Source: Rickettsiales bacterium (GTDB lineage Bacteria > Pseudomonadota > Alphaproteobacteria > Rickettsiales > JALZUV01). Taken from it: 64,000 nt of DNA. The notes beneath the pieces were generated by a model. It was not told where the DNA came from. It worked only from the letters and a program-made list of their open reading frames with translations, and searched no databases. Of the stretch, positions 1 through 8,248 are shown one piece after another (positions within the stretch are counted from its first letter, which is position 1; every line of letters starts with the position of its first letter). The DNA is taken from assembly GCA_029252805.1 (NCBI GenBank), contig JAQXAR010000024.1, positions 1-64,000 of the forward strand. The letters run 5' to 3'. The position numbers and the translations under genes are program-made.

Positions 1-1
1 G

Positions 2-103
2 CATTTTAATCTGTTCTTGAAAGAATGTGAGTGGAGGTTTAATATGGGCACACCAAGTGACTTACTGGCAGACCTGAAAAAGTTGCTCAAAGAATATTAT
101 TAG
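2..103 (+). CDS. C-terminal end of a transposase-like protein (partial)
   Basis: An open frame enters from the left edge and stops with TAG at 101-103. Only 33 residues are visible. They include the stretch FLKECEWRFN, which resembles the tail of ISXO2/IS1595-type transposases, where a similar phenylalanine- and arginine-rich motif follows the last catalytic residue. The bases just after the stop (GGTGTCAGCCCC followed by a T run) could be an IS terminal repeat, but the other end lies outside the window. The family is recognised from the motif alone, so it is tentative. The rest of the gene cannot be seen, so it is unclear whether it is intact. Confidence 0.45.
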   Translation, partial: HFNLFLKECEWRFNMGTPSDLLADLKKLLKEYY

Positions 104-184
104 GTGTCAGCCCCTATTTTTTTAGTGATCTCACACAAATCCGTGTCGGGACACTCTATAATTTTTTAAAAAAAATACCAAAAA

Positions 185-1084
185 ATGAAACGATTTATTG
201 CGTTTTTCATCATGGTGCTATGCGCCAACACCATTTTTTCTCAAATTGATATTATCGAAAACAAATTCGATAAAACCCGTCTTGTAGGGTTCTCATGCCA
301 AGAAAATGGCAAGGAAGTTTTTACGGTAAATTTTGATTTTCTTCAACTTGTGAAAGGCGACAACTATGTTGGATTTTCGGGTGAAGAGAAGTTTAAAGTA
401 GTATTTTCGAGTGATAAAAAAAGGACTGTTGCTACTATTAGTAGAGATACAGGGGTTCTTTTTTCCAACTTCTTAAACATTCCAGTTAAATTCTCTTTAC
501 CAAAAGAAGGCTCAAAAAAGGCAGATACTCTAATAGGTAACTGGATGCCCAACACGTTTGGTGCAGATACTGTCTTTATTACTGTTCTTCAAGATTCTTC
601 TGCCACTACCAAAAGCAAAAAACTTGCTAATGCAGCAGGAAATAAAGCGAAGAATTTAGGAAATGAGGCGAAAGACAAATTCAATAAAGGCAAAAAAGCT
701 TTCGGTGATGGTCTAAAATCCATCGGAATTACAGGAGTTATCTCCTACAAATCTATGCTCAAAATTGATTCTGTCGAAATTGGAGGTGAGATGGCTCACA
801 ACGTTTCCATCATGGAGAAGTCCAAGAAAAAGCGAAATTACGTTTTTATGGGACCTTCAAATGAAGGCGGACCTAATGTCTTTTACACCATTCACATGCC
901 AAAAAGTGGCGTGGCGACGGTATCTTTTAAGGAGGGCACAGATGAATACTTATACAAAGCAACATTCTCAGGATTTAATGAGAATGGAGTGGCAGTAGGT
1001 AACATCAGCGCAGCATCCCATAAAGATGGCAATGGGAAGGTTACAAACCTTCCTGTGGGTAAAAAGATTAGGCTTGTGAAATAA
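185..1084 (+). CDS. Secreted protein of unknown function, AT-rich
   Basis: I do not recognise this 299-residue protein. Residues 1-19 form a signal peptide (charged MKR, hydrophobic core, small residues before Q), so it is probably exported. A lysine/alanine/asparagine-rich stretch at about 141-170 looks like a flexible or helical linker between two predicted beta-rich parts. Codon choice is visibly more AT-rich than in pccB downstream, and the left neighbour is a transposase fragment. That fits recent acquisition, perhaps from an AT-rich donor such as a Bacteroidetes; the donor is a guess. No clear Shine-Dalgarno is visible before the ATG, which follows an A-rich run. Confidence 0.7.
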   Translation: MKRFIAFFIMVLCANTIFSQIDIIENKFDKTRLVGFSCQENGKEVFTVNFDFLQLVKGDNYVGFSGEEKFKVVFSSDKKRTVATISRDTGVLFSNFLNIPVKFSLPKEGSKKADTLIGNWMPNTFGADTVFITVLQDSSATTKSKKLANAAGNKAKNLGNEAKDKFNKGKKAFGDGLKSIGITGVISYKSMLKIDSVEIGGEMAHNVSIMEKSKKKRNYVFMGPSNEGGPNVFYTIHMPKSGVATVSFKEGTDEYLYKATFSGFNENGVAVGNISAASHKDGNGKVTNLPVGKKIRLVK

Positions 1085-1148
1085 TTGGTTTTTTAATTAG
1101 CAAAGCCGTCGGACCGTTTGTTCGTCGTGCTTTGCATTAAGTTAGGTG

Positions 1149-1182
1149 AAGGTCAGGCAACATATTATGTTGGCTGACCTTT
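1149..1182 (+). terminator. Near-perfect inverted repeat, possible terminator
   Basis: AAGGTCAG at 1149-1156 and CTGACCTT at 1175-1182 are the outer arms of a palindrome of about 16 bp per arm. It has one mismatch and almost no loop. It lies between the secreted protein and pccB. No T run follows, so intrinsic termination is uncertain. A cruciform or a bidirectional stem is an alternative. Confidence 0.35.
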
Positions 1183-1283
1183 GCTATGTTTGGGGTATGC
1201 ATTTTCTCTGTTTAAACTTACAATTTGCGGCGCGCGGCGGAATTTGCTAAAAGGGCTGCTGATAAAACAACGTGATGAGATCC

Positions 1284-2822
1284 ATGCCTCAAGAAGCGAT
1301 TATTACCGAATTGGAAAAACGCCGCGAATCTGCCCGTAATGGTGGTGGTGAAGTGCGTATTGATAAACAACATGAAAAAGGCAAGCTAACCGCGCGTGAG
1401 CGGATAGAAGTGCTGCTGGACCCAGACTCGTTTGAAGAGTTCGATATGTTCGTCGAGCATCGCTGCGAGCATTTCGGCATGGAAGATAATCGCATTGCCG
1501 GTGACGGCTGTGTGACGGGGCAGGGAACCATTAATGGCCGCCTCGTGTTTATTTACAGCCAAGATTTTACGGTTTTAGGCGGCTCGCTGTCTGAAACGAA
1601 TGGTCAGAAGATCTGCAAATTGATGGATATGGCGATGAAAGTCGGCGCTCCGGTGATTGGAATGAATGATTCCGGCGGTGCGCGTATTCAGGAGGGAGTG
1701 GATTCACTCTCGGGCTATGCCGAAATTTTCCAACGTAATGTGTTGGCCTCCGGCGTCGTGCCGCAAATCTCATTGATTATGGGCCCTTGTGCGGGGGGCG
1801 CGGTGTATTCGCCGGCGCTGACCGATTTTACCTTTATGGTCAGTGGTAGCTCATATATGTTTGTGACTGGCCCTGATGTGGTCAAAACGGTAACGCATGA
1901 GGTGGTCAGCCAAGAGACTCTCGGCGGCGCGGAAGTGCACACTAAGAAGAGTGGTGTGGCCGATCGCGCGTTTAACCATGATATTGACGCGCTGTTACAG
2001 ACGCGTCGCCTCTATAACTTTTTGCCGCTTTCTAATGTAAGTGGTGTGCCGAGCCGCCCAACCTCTGATCCGGTGGATCGGATTGAGATGTCGCTTAATA
2101 CCCTCGTGCCGGAAAATCCGAATAAAGCTTATGATATGAAAGAGCTTATCTTCCGCGTGGTGGATGAGGGCGATTTCTTTGAGATTCAACCGGAATGGGC
2201 GAAGAATATCGTCGTTGGTTTTGGCCGCATGGATGGTTATACGGTCGGCTTTGTGGCGAATAATCCGATGCATTTAGCCGGGTGTTTAGATATTGATGCC
2301 AGCCGTAAAGCGGCGCGTTTTGTGCGTTTTTGTGATGCGTTCAGTATTCCATTGGTCAATTTTGTCGATGTTCCAGGCTTCTTGCCGGGCACGGCGCAGG
2401 AGCATAATGGGATTATTAAACATGGTGCGAAGCTGCTTTACGCTTATGCGGAAGCGACGGTGCCGAAAGTGACGATCATTACGCGTAAGGCCTATGGTGG
2501 CGCTTATATTGTGATGAGCTCGAAGCATTTGCGCGGTGATGTGAATTACGCATGGCCAACGGCTGAGGTCGCCGTGATGGGGCCTAAAGGCGCGGTGGAG
2601 ATTATTTTCCGTGGCAGCTTAAAGAACAGTGCCGAAGCCGATAAGAAGGTGGAAGAGTATCGTGAGAAATTTGCCAGCCCGTTTGTGGCAGCGTCTCGTG
2701 GTTACATTGATGATATTATTCGCCCGCAAAATACGCGTGCGCGTATTTGCCGTAGTTTGGGAATCTTGAGACATAAAAAACTCGAGAATCCGTGGAAAAA
2801 ACACGATAACCTACCACTCTAG
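1284..2822 (+). CDS. pccB: Propionyl-CoA carboxylase beta chain (carboxyltransferase)
   Basis: Carboxyltransferase subunit of a biotin-dependent acyl-CoA carboxylase. It moves CO2 from carboxybiotin to propionyl-CoA, giving methylmalonyl-CoA. The family signature is clear along the whole 512 residues: GKLTARERI near the N-terminus, the glycine-rich acyl-CoA/biotin pockets SGGARIQEG (about 130-138) and [10 protein letters not shown] (about 167-176), and GGAYIVM near the C-terminus. ATGs at 1275 and 1284 and a GTG at 1272 are possible starts; 1284 gives the usual family N-terminus. The biotin-carrying alpha chain is not in the window. The biotin ligase at 55134 would serve it. A glutaredoxin follows 9 bases downstream. 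An acetyl-CoA or methylcrotonyl-CoA specificity cannot be excluded. Confidence 0.9.
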   Translation: MPQEAIITELEKRRESARNGGGEVRIDKQHEKGKLTARERIEVLLDPDSFEEFDMFVEHRCEHFGMEDNRIAGDGCVTGQGTINGRLVFIYSQDFTVLGGSLSETNGQKICKLMDMAMKVGAPVIGMNDSGGARIQEGVDSLSGYAEIFQRNVLASGVVPQISLIMGPCAGGAVYSPALTDFTFMVSGSSYMFVTGPDVVKTVTHEVVSQETLGGAEVHTKKSGVADRAFNHDIDALLQTRRLYNFLPLSNVSGVPSRPTSDPVDRIEMSLNTLVPENPNKAYDMKELIFRVVDEGDFFEIQPEWAKNIVVGFGRMDGYTVGFVANNPMHLAGCLDIDASRKAARFVRFCDAFSIPLVNFVDVPGFLPGTAQEHNGIIKHGAKLLYAYAEATVPKVTIITRKAYGGAYIVMSSKHLRGDVNYAWPTAEVAVMGPKGAVEIIFRGSLKNSAEADKKVEEYREKFASPFVAASRGYIDDIIRPQNTRARICRSLGILRHKKLENPWKKHDNLPL

Positions 2823-2831
2823 GAGAGAATC

Positions 2832-3083
2832 ATGGCTAAAATTGAAGTATATTCGACGAATTATTGCCCTTACTGCGTGCGCGCAAAGGATTTGCTGAAG
2901 CGTAAAGGGCAGGAGTTTGACGAAATCGATGTGACCGATGACATGGCTTTGCGTGAGAAGTTGGTCGAAAAAGCGGGGGGCCGACGTACTGTTCCGCAGA
3001 TTTTTATCGATGATCAGCTTATTGGAGGGTTTGATGACCTTGATAAACTCAATAAATCCGGTCGATTAGACGACTTATTGTAG
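2832..3083 (+). CDS. grxC: Glutaredoxin 3
   Basis: Small cytoplasmic thiol-disulfide oxidoreductase of 83 residues that uses glutathione to reduce disulfides. The dithiol active site CPYC is at residues 12-15. The cis-proline motif TVPQIFI and the GGFDDL glutathione-binding turn are both in place, so it should be active. It starts 9 bases after pccB with a good ribosome site (AGGAGAG) and is probably cotranscribed with it. The length and motifs match the GrxC class of alphaproteobacteria. Confidence 0.93.
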   Translation: MAKIEVYSTNYCPYCVRAKDLLKRKGQEFDEIDVTDDMALREKLVEKAGGRRTVPQIFIDDQLIGGFDDLDKLNKSGRLDDLL

Positions 3084-3180
3084 TCACCTAAACACCACAG
3101 AATTTGCGGCTTTTATAGCACAGGGTTGTGGATAACAGTCGCAAGTGACTGATAAATTCAGTCTTAGTGAGTGTTTCTAT

Positions 3181-3208
3181 TTGACAGCGAACCCAAAATA
3201 CCTAATTT
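3181..3208 (+). promoter_or_regulatory. Sigma70-like promoter for the OmpA-like gene
   Basis: A consensus TTGACA at 3181-3186 is followed after 16 bases by TAATTT at 3203-3208, about 50 bases before the start codon. The gene has its own Shine-Dalgarno (CAGGAG). No transcript data support it. Confidence 0.5.
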
Positions 3209-3259
3209 GTGGTTCAAATACGCCCAGTACAAATTACTTAAAACATACAGGAGTTTTCT

Positions 3260-3814
3260 ATGTTTAACCGTATCAAAGCAACTGCACTTGTGGCAACGAC
3301 TGCTGCTATGCTTGCTACCCCTTTTGCCGCTAGCGCATTCTGCGACAGTGAGCATAACGTTCTTGTTGACGAACGTGGCAACATTGTTCGCGATGCTCGC
3401 GGCAATTGTGTCTCTGTTGACTGGATGAATAATGGCTATAATTGCGATGGTGTTTACTTCACCACTGATGAACGTAACATCTATTTCCCATTCGATAGCG
3501 CGCGTTTGACAACAAAAGCGAAAGCTAAATTGGATTACATCGCTAACAACATCCTTTCTAAAGGCAACGTAACTAAAGCAACTTTGGTTGGTTATGCTGA
3601 TCCAATTGGTAACCCAGCATACAACAAAGCGCTTTCTAAGCGTCGTGCGATTGCTACGAAGCGTTACCTTGCAGCTAAAGGTTATTTGAACACAACGGCA
3701 ACGACTCTGACCGGTAAAGGTGAGACGTCTAAATTTGCTGAAGGCTGTGGCGGAGATATTTCTTGCCAACAACCTAACCGTCGCGTTGAAATTAAGTTCC
3801 AAAAAAAGAACTAA
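3260..3814 (+). CDS. OmpA-family peptidoglycan-associated protein
   Basis: A 184-residue exported protein. A signal peptide ends near residue 26 (AASA then FCDSEH). A short linker follows, then an OmpA C-terminal domain (about 75-182) with the typical YFPFDSARLT start and the central GYADPIGNPAYNKALSKRRA stretch, where the family binds diaminopimelate of peptidoglycan. There is no N-terminal beta barrel, and the mature N-terminus is not a lipobox, so it is probably periplasmic and wall-bound. Several cysteines (CDSEH, NCVS, NCDG, EGCGGDISC) suggest disulfides. It has its own promoter and a strong terminator, so it is likely monocistronic and well expressed. Confidence 0.85.
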   Translation: MFNRIKATALVATTAAMLATPFAASAFCDSEHNVLVDERGNIVRDARGNCVSVDWMNNGYNCDGVYFTTDERNIYFPFDSARLTTKAKAKLDYIANNILSKGNVTKATLVGYADPIGNPAYNKALSKRRAIATKRYLAAKGYLNTTATTLTGKGETSKFAEGCGGDISCQQPNRRVEIKFQKKN

Positions 3815-3836
3815 ATCAATCGACTAGTTGAAAATT

Positions 3837-3864
3837 AAAGGGGTCCGAAAGGGCCCCTTTTTTT
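3837..3864 (+). terminator. Rho-independent terminator after the OmpA-like gene
   Basis: A 10-bp stem (AAAGGGGTCC against GGGCCCCTTT, one G-T pair) closes a GAAA tetraloop and runs into a T tract ending at 3864. It lies 22 bases after the stop codon. Confidence 0.93.
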
Positions 3865-4180
3865 GATTGTTCTCGGCGCGCCCTATTGGCGTTTCGATGA
3901 AACGCCGCGTGAGCTAAGTTGATGATTCTGCTCGCCTACTATATTGCTCCTTTTTGAGTGTCTTCGCGTTAGGCCTACTGGTCTGCGCGATAGGTGATAT
4001 TTTGCTTGCGGGAGCTTGCTCCGTATTCATTACGGGTGCCGATTCGATTTTTAGGGTTTTTGAGGCAAGATGTGAATCTTGTCTATCTATATGAATAATA
4101 GGTGTTTTATTAAGTTTAGGTTAAGCAAAAGACTAAGGAATCTTCATGCAACTGTAACACTCCTTCGGTCGTGATTTCTC
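3865..4180. other. Intergenic region with degenerate dispersed-repeat copies
   Basis: About 316 bases without a supported gene. It holds a short palindrome, GGCGTTTC-GAT-GAAACGCC near 3889-3907. It also holds two stretches (about 3928-3950 and 3970-3990) with CCTACTATATTGCTC and CCTACTGGTCTGCGC, which resemble the repeat found intact at 31068 and inside ubiD. The last 100 bases are AT-rich leader for the next gene. Confidence 0.4.
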
Positions 4181-4197
4181 TATACTAAACAGTGGAG
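4181..4197 (+). promoter_or_regulatory. Putative -10 box and ribosome site setting the start at 4210
   Basis: TATACT at 4181-4186 is a good -10 hexamer; no convincing -35 is visible. GTGGAG at 4192-4197 can serve as Shine-Dalgarno for ATG 4210. It would be consumed if GTG 4192 were the start, which favours 4210. Confidence 0.35.
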
Positions 4198-4209
4198 AAA
4201 TATGAATTA

Positions 4210-6102
4210 ATGAACCAAACGACCGAACATAACGCTTACGATCCACACGATGTGGACCACGGAAGCCCCTACTACAAAATGGGGTGGAGTGCCTATAAGG
4301 GGCACACTCGTGGTATCATTCGTGGACTCGTCGTGGGCTGTGTTATCGGTGCGGTGATCGGTGCTGGTCTCTTTGGATTGGGTGCGATTGGTTTAGTGGG
4401 CGTAACGGCGAGTTTAAGCGTTTTGATGGCTGGGTTCTCGGCTTTCGCAGGATTAATGGCTGCTGGCCTTATGGGGCGCTTAGGTAATGCGGCCGGTAAT
4501 GCGGCATCGCAATTAGCGGAATTAGAGCTACGGGAGCGTTATCCTGAGCTTCCAGAGATTACGCCAGATTCGCCGGCGCCGGGGTATGGGCACCATTACG
4601 AGGTTCCAGCGGACCGCGATAAGGGAAAGCTCTTTCATGGACGTGTAGGGCTTACCGGTGGCCTATTAGGTGCCACTTTAGGTGGCCTAGCAGGGCATGC
4701 AGGGCTTGCGGGCTTAATGACATTGCATATTGGAGGGCTGGCTGCTGCTGCGCCCATTGCCGCGCCCATCATCTTAGGGGTGATCATGGGGAGCTCCTTT
4801 GGTATTAATCGTAGTTATTTTAAGAGCGTCTTTAACGTGACAGACCGTTTGTTGCAGGGGAAGCTATCCTCTCCATCAGAGGCAGAATTAGCGAAAGACA
4901 GAGAGCGCTACCGTGTGGCAGGTGAAGATGGACCTGCGCCGGTGATTACAAGCTTACAGCGCCAGGAAGAGTTTTACCGCCTAGAGAATGGCTATTATCA
5001 AAAAGCATTTGAAGCGGGTTTTGCAGGCAATGCACGCGGACTGGTTGGCGGTATTGTTTCAGGTGGCTTATTAGGGGCAGTGCTGGGGGGTGTCGCTGTA
5101 TTTGCCTTATCGGCAACCGGCATTGGTGCAGTGGCAATTTTCGCCGGCGTTATGGCATTCTCAATGCATCATTCCAGTGATTTCTTTAGTGAAGCGTTCT
5201 CAGAAGCGGGCGGCCACGGCCATGTGCATGAGCTTTTCCACGAGCGGATGCGCGGGATGCGTAAAGGCGTTGAATTGAGCTTTGATGAAGCAGAACATAA
5301 TATTGTGACACGCCGTCAGGCCGATCCTGAGTTAACTCCACCAGATGCGCAAGAGAGGGCTGTATTTAAGCCACGTGTTGCGCTGATTATGGGAGCCTTA
5401 GGCGCGGTGGCAGGGCTTGCATTGGCACCGCTTGCAGGCGGAGTGGCAGGCTTGTTATCACTCGGTGCGGCGCATCACCTCACGCTTGGTTTGGGTGCCG
5501 CGACTTTTGGTCTCGTGGGAGCAAGCTTTGGTATTGGCCCTAAATCTACAGAGGTATTACATCAATTTGGTGATGGAATTTATCACGGTGCTTTCTCACC
5601 AGGAAGCAACCATCCTGAGATTAAAACACAAGGCAATATCCCACTCATGTCACCTCGTTCAGACTTGGCGAAGCATTACTTAGAGCATGCAGGGGCGGAG
5701 CCATCGCAAGACGGCCCAGTGCATGATGAGCATTTTGCACAAGAGCAGTCCCAATCAACGTATGAATATTTGCCAAACCATACCCACCTTCCAGATAGCG
5801 AGTTGACGGCGCGTGAGCGACCTGTGCAGGAGTTGCCACCTCAGGGGCAACAGGCGCCACAAGAGCAAGGTACACGTCCAGAAGAAGCCGCGCATTGCGA
5901 AATAGTACCGCAGGAACAAGCGCAGCAAGAGCGGGTGGAGCAGCAGCCTATAGCGGCACGCGAGTCTACGGAATGTGAAGTGCCAAAAGAAGAAACTGCT
6001 TGTTCTGTTGATCATATTTTGGGTCGCGGTTCCCGTAGTCTAAAACAACAAATTACTGACCAAGAAGAAGTGACGGCAGCGCAAGGGAATCATAGGCAGT
6101 AA
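4210..6102 (+). CDS. Large glycine-zipper membrane protein of unknown function
   Basis: I do not recognise this 630-residue protein. Four hydrophobic glycine/alanine-rich blocks, each about 50-60 residues with GxxxG-like spacing (for example GGLLGATLGGLAGHAGLAG), alternate with charged segments. Each block follows a short aromatic/basic lead such as YYKMGWSAYKGHTRG or YYQKAFEAGFAGNARG, so they look like divergent internal repeats. The C-terminal 130 residues are rich in Gln, Glu, Pro and His and look disordered and soluble. Such zippers usually pack into membranes or form pores. There is no signal peptide. A GTG at 4192 would add six residues but lacks a ribosome site. The next gene starts 3 bases after the stop and also has a glycine-zipper N-terminus, so the two probably work together. 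Confidence 0.8.
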   Translation: MNQTTEHNAYDPHDVDHGSPYYKMGWSAYKGHTRGIIRGLVVGCVIGAVIGAGLFGLGAIGLVGVTASLSVLMAGFSAFAGLMAAGLMGRLGNAAGNAASQLAELELRERYPELPEITPDSPAPGYGHHYEVPADRDKGKLFHGRVGLTGGLLGATLGGLAGHAGLAGLMTLHIGGLAAAAPIAAPIILGVIMGSSFGINRSYFKSVFNVTDRLLQGKLSSPSEAELAKDRERYRVAGEDGPAPVITSLQRQEEFYRLENGYYQKAFEAGFAGNARGLVGGIVSGGLLGAVLGGVAVFALSATGIGAVAIFAGVMAFSMHHSSDFFSEAFSEAGGHGHVHELFHERMRGMRKGVELSFDEAEHNIVTRRQADPELTPPDAQERAVFKPRVALIMGALGAVAGLALAPLAGGVAGLLSLGAAHHLTLGLGAATFGLVGASFGIGPKSTEVLHQFGDGIYHGAFSPGSNHPEIKTQGNIPLMSPRSDLAKHYLEHAGAEPSQDGPVHDEHFAQEQSQSTYEYLPNHTHLPDSELTARERPVQELPPQGQQAPQEQGTRPEEAAHCEIVPQEQAQQERVEQQPIAARESTECEVPKEETACSVDHILGRGSRSLKQQITDQEEVTAAQGNHRQ

Positions 6103-6105
6103 TGT

Positions 6106-6741
6106 ATGGCTAATCCCCCCACCTCATTTTTATCGGGAGCCTTCCGCGGCGCTTGGAAAGGTGCGTTGATAGGGGGAACAATTCTAGGAACGCTAGGCCT
6201 GATTGCGGCGACAGGCGGTTTTGGTTTAGCGGCAGCCCCGGCTTTTGCCGGAGCAACCAATGTCATTACGGTAGGACTTATCAGTCTTGTAAATTTCTTT
6301 GCTCCAATTTTCACAGGGGTTGGGGCATTAGTGGTTGGTGGTTCTGCCTTGATCGGAGGAGTCCATCAGGGCGTGAGGGGTTCGGTTGAGCAAACCCATA
6401 TACAAAATGAGAAAGCTGACATGATCGAGTTGGCACAAACGGCTCGCCAACTTGAGAAGCAAAAAACTCCTCAGAGATCACAGGATCGCGCAGATTATGT
6501 GCCACAAAAAGTCCCGAATGTAGCCAAAGGGGAGATGCCTAAGAGTTGGGAAAAAACGGTCACCGAGGGTCGAGAAAGATCGAAACAACAAGCCCCTGTG
6601 AAATCGCAGGATCACGCAGATTATGTGCCACAGAAAGCTCCGAATGCAGCCAAAGGGGAGATGTCTGAAAGCTGGGGAGAGGCAGTCACTGAGGGTCGAG
6701 AAAGATCGAAACAACAAGCTCCTGCAGGCCATTCACACTAA
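6106..6741 (+). CDS. Small glycine-zipper membrane protein with tandem 42-residue repeat
   Basis: Unrecognised 211-residue protein. Residues 10-90 form hydrophobic glycine-rich segments (GALIGGTILGTLGLIAATGG and ITVGLISLVNFFAPIFTGVG), probably two membrane hairpins. A coiled linker follows at 91-120. Then come two copies of a 42-residue repeat starting at residues 125 and 167 (SQD-ADYVPQK ... GRERSKQQAP). The C-terminal part is polar and likely cytoplasmic or exported. The gene starts 3 bases after the preceding glycine-zipper gene, so they form an operon. The function is unknown; a structural or secreted membrane-active role is only a guess. Confidence 0.75.
   Translation: MANPPTSFLSGAFRGAWKGALIGGTILGTLGLIAATGGFGLAAAPAFAGATNVITVGLISLVNFFAPIFTGVGALVVGGSALIGGVHQGVRGSVEQTHIQNEKADMIELAQTARQLEKQKTPQRSQDRADYVPQKVPNVAKGEMPKSWEKTVTEGRERSKQQAPVKSQDHADYVPQKAPNAAKGEMSESWGEAVTEGRERSKQQAPAGHSH
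6478..6729 (+). repeat. Two tandem 126-bp coding repeats
   Basis: Copy 1 starts at 6478 and copy 2 at 6604, a period of 126 bases (42 codons). The copies remain highly alike in DNA, which suggests a recent duplication or ongoing homogenisation inside the gene. Confidence 0.85.
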
Positions 6742-6816
6742 TTACCGCTTACAATGTTTTCAGCGAATATTTGATAGCGCGTTGCAAAGAGTGCTGTCTC
6801 TAGTGGTTTAAGGTAA

Positions 6817-6834
6817 CCGCCTTAGTTCAGGAGT
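6817..6834 (+). repeat. Fragment resembling the 5' end of tRNA-Thr
   Basis: CCGCCTTAGTTCAGGAGT matches the start of the intact tRNA-Thr at 15101-15027 (CCGCCTTAGCTCAGGGGT) at 16 of 18 positions, but on the plus strand. It lies just left of the first decayed island gene and may mark the island edge. It is short, so chance is possible. Confidence 0.4.
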
Positions 6835-6844
6835 TTTTATTCTG

Positions 6845-7087
6845 TCAAAGGTGAGTTTTTTGGTCGAGTTGCAAGATGTCAATGATAGCAAATAGCTCTT
6901 CCATTTCTGTGAGGATCGTTTGCGATTCTTCGTGGAAGGTCATCGGAGTGAAGATAGAGGAAACCTCGAAGCGGTTTTTATTGGCAAAAATCATTAGCAG
7001 AAGTTTATTTTCATAAAATGCAGCCTGTACTCTGCCTGCCGCCAGTAGCGTGAATCGCCGTAAACCTCCCGTCGCTTTATCTTTGCG
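6845..7087 (-). pseudogene. Remnant reading frame, unknown family
   Basis: On the minus strand 80 codons stay open between stops. The reading begins around RKDKATGGLRRFTLLAAG and ends ILQLDQKTHL. The only ATG is at 6994, giving 49 residues. The composition looks protein-like, not random, but I do not recognise the family. The upstream end runs into the truncated DUF927 gene on the other strand at 7064-7087, so the original gene was probably cut at that junction. It could also be a short intact gene using a non-ATG start. Confidence 0.35.
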
Positions 7088-8248
7088 TTATCATGCGCTT
7101 TTGCCGCGCCACTGCTTCCGCTGGCAAATGTCGAGAGCGGCGGGTTTAATTTTCGTGGCAGTAGCAGTATGGGTAAATCTACGGCCTTAGAGCTTGCCGC
7201 TAGTGTTTGGGGAAGTCGTGACTATGTGCAACAATGGCGCGCTACTGGCAACGCGTTAGAGGCGGTATGTGAAGGGCACAACCATGCACTCTTATGTTTA
7301 GACGAACTAGGGCAAGCCGATAGTCGAGAGGCGGGCGAAACGGCCTATATGATTGCTAATGGTGCCGGTAAGAACCGATCCAAAGCAAGAGGTGGTTTGC
7401 GTCGCAAATATCAATGGCAGCTACTCTTTCTCTCTACGGGTGAAATCTCACTGGCCGATAAGCTGAGTGAGTCAGGTAAGAAGCCCCGCGCCGGTATGCT
7501 CACCCGTTTAGCAGATATTCCAGCCGATGCAGGTAAAGGCTATCGTATGTTTGATGCGCTTGGCAGCTTTGATGATGGTCACAAAATGGCGCAACATTTA
7601 AAGCAAGCTACTGCAAACTATTATGGCGTCGCAATTAGAAGTTTCCTACATGGCGTTGCCTCGAATTACGAAGCATTGCCAGCGATATTGCAGACGATTC
7701 AGAATGACTTTATCGCAAAGTATGTGCCGGTTGATGCTGACGGACAGGTCAAACGTGTAGCTTCTCGTTTTGCGTTGGTAGCCGCTGGTGGAGAGCTAGC
7801 TATTAGCAGCAAGATACTGCCTTACAATTCAGGCGAAGCGATGGAGGCCGTTGCAACCTGCTTTCAGGCATGGATTGAAGAAAGAGGCGGTTCACAGGCG
7901 CTTGAGACAGAACAAGCCATTTCACAGGTGCGTGGCTTTATTGAAGCACATCATGCGAGCCGCTTTATCACGATAACGGATAGCGGTGGTCAGGTTGACA
8001 GAGTGCAAAATGTTGCCGGTTATAAGCGTGAATCTGTCACCGGTGGTTATGAGTTCTTTGTGTTAGGCGATCCCTTCCGTAAAGAGATGTGCAAAGGATT
8101 AGATCATAAGCAAGTGTGCGAAGCGCTGATAGGTGAAGGGCATTTACTCCAAACCGAAGCGACTAAGTTTGTTTCAAAACACACCCTCCCTATCGGACGA
8201 AAACGAGTCTATCATCTCGCCCCGTCTATTTTGTTAGGGGGTGAATAA
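7064..8248 (+). pseudogene. DUF927-type helicase, N-terminus missing
   Basis: ATPase domain of a mobile-element replication protein of the DUF927 family, which usually pairs a primase-like N-terminus with a helicase C-terminus. The first ATG is at 7169, inside the P-loop (GSSSMGKST). In-frame homologous sequence continues upstream to a TAA at 7061-7063, reading FALSCAFAAPLLPLANVESG before the P-loop, as in intact family members. The 5' part is therefore lost. Other motifs remain: the acidic Walker B-like LLCLDELGQ and the sensor-like LLFLSTGE. Translation from ATG 7169 would give 359 residues without a working P-loop. The 3' end overlaps the next gene by one base (TAATG). Probably inactive. 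Confidence 0.7.

Noticed and set aside
3164-3802. 212-codon minus-strand frame over the OmpA-like gene
   Set aside because: It is antisense to a clear OmpA-domain gene with promoter, ribosome site and terminator; its composition is not protein-like.
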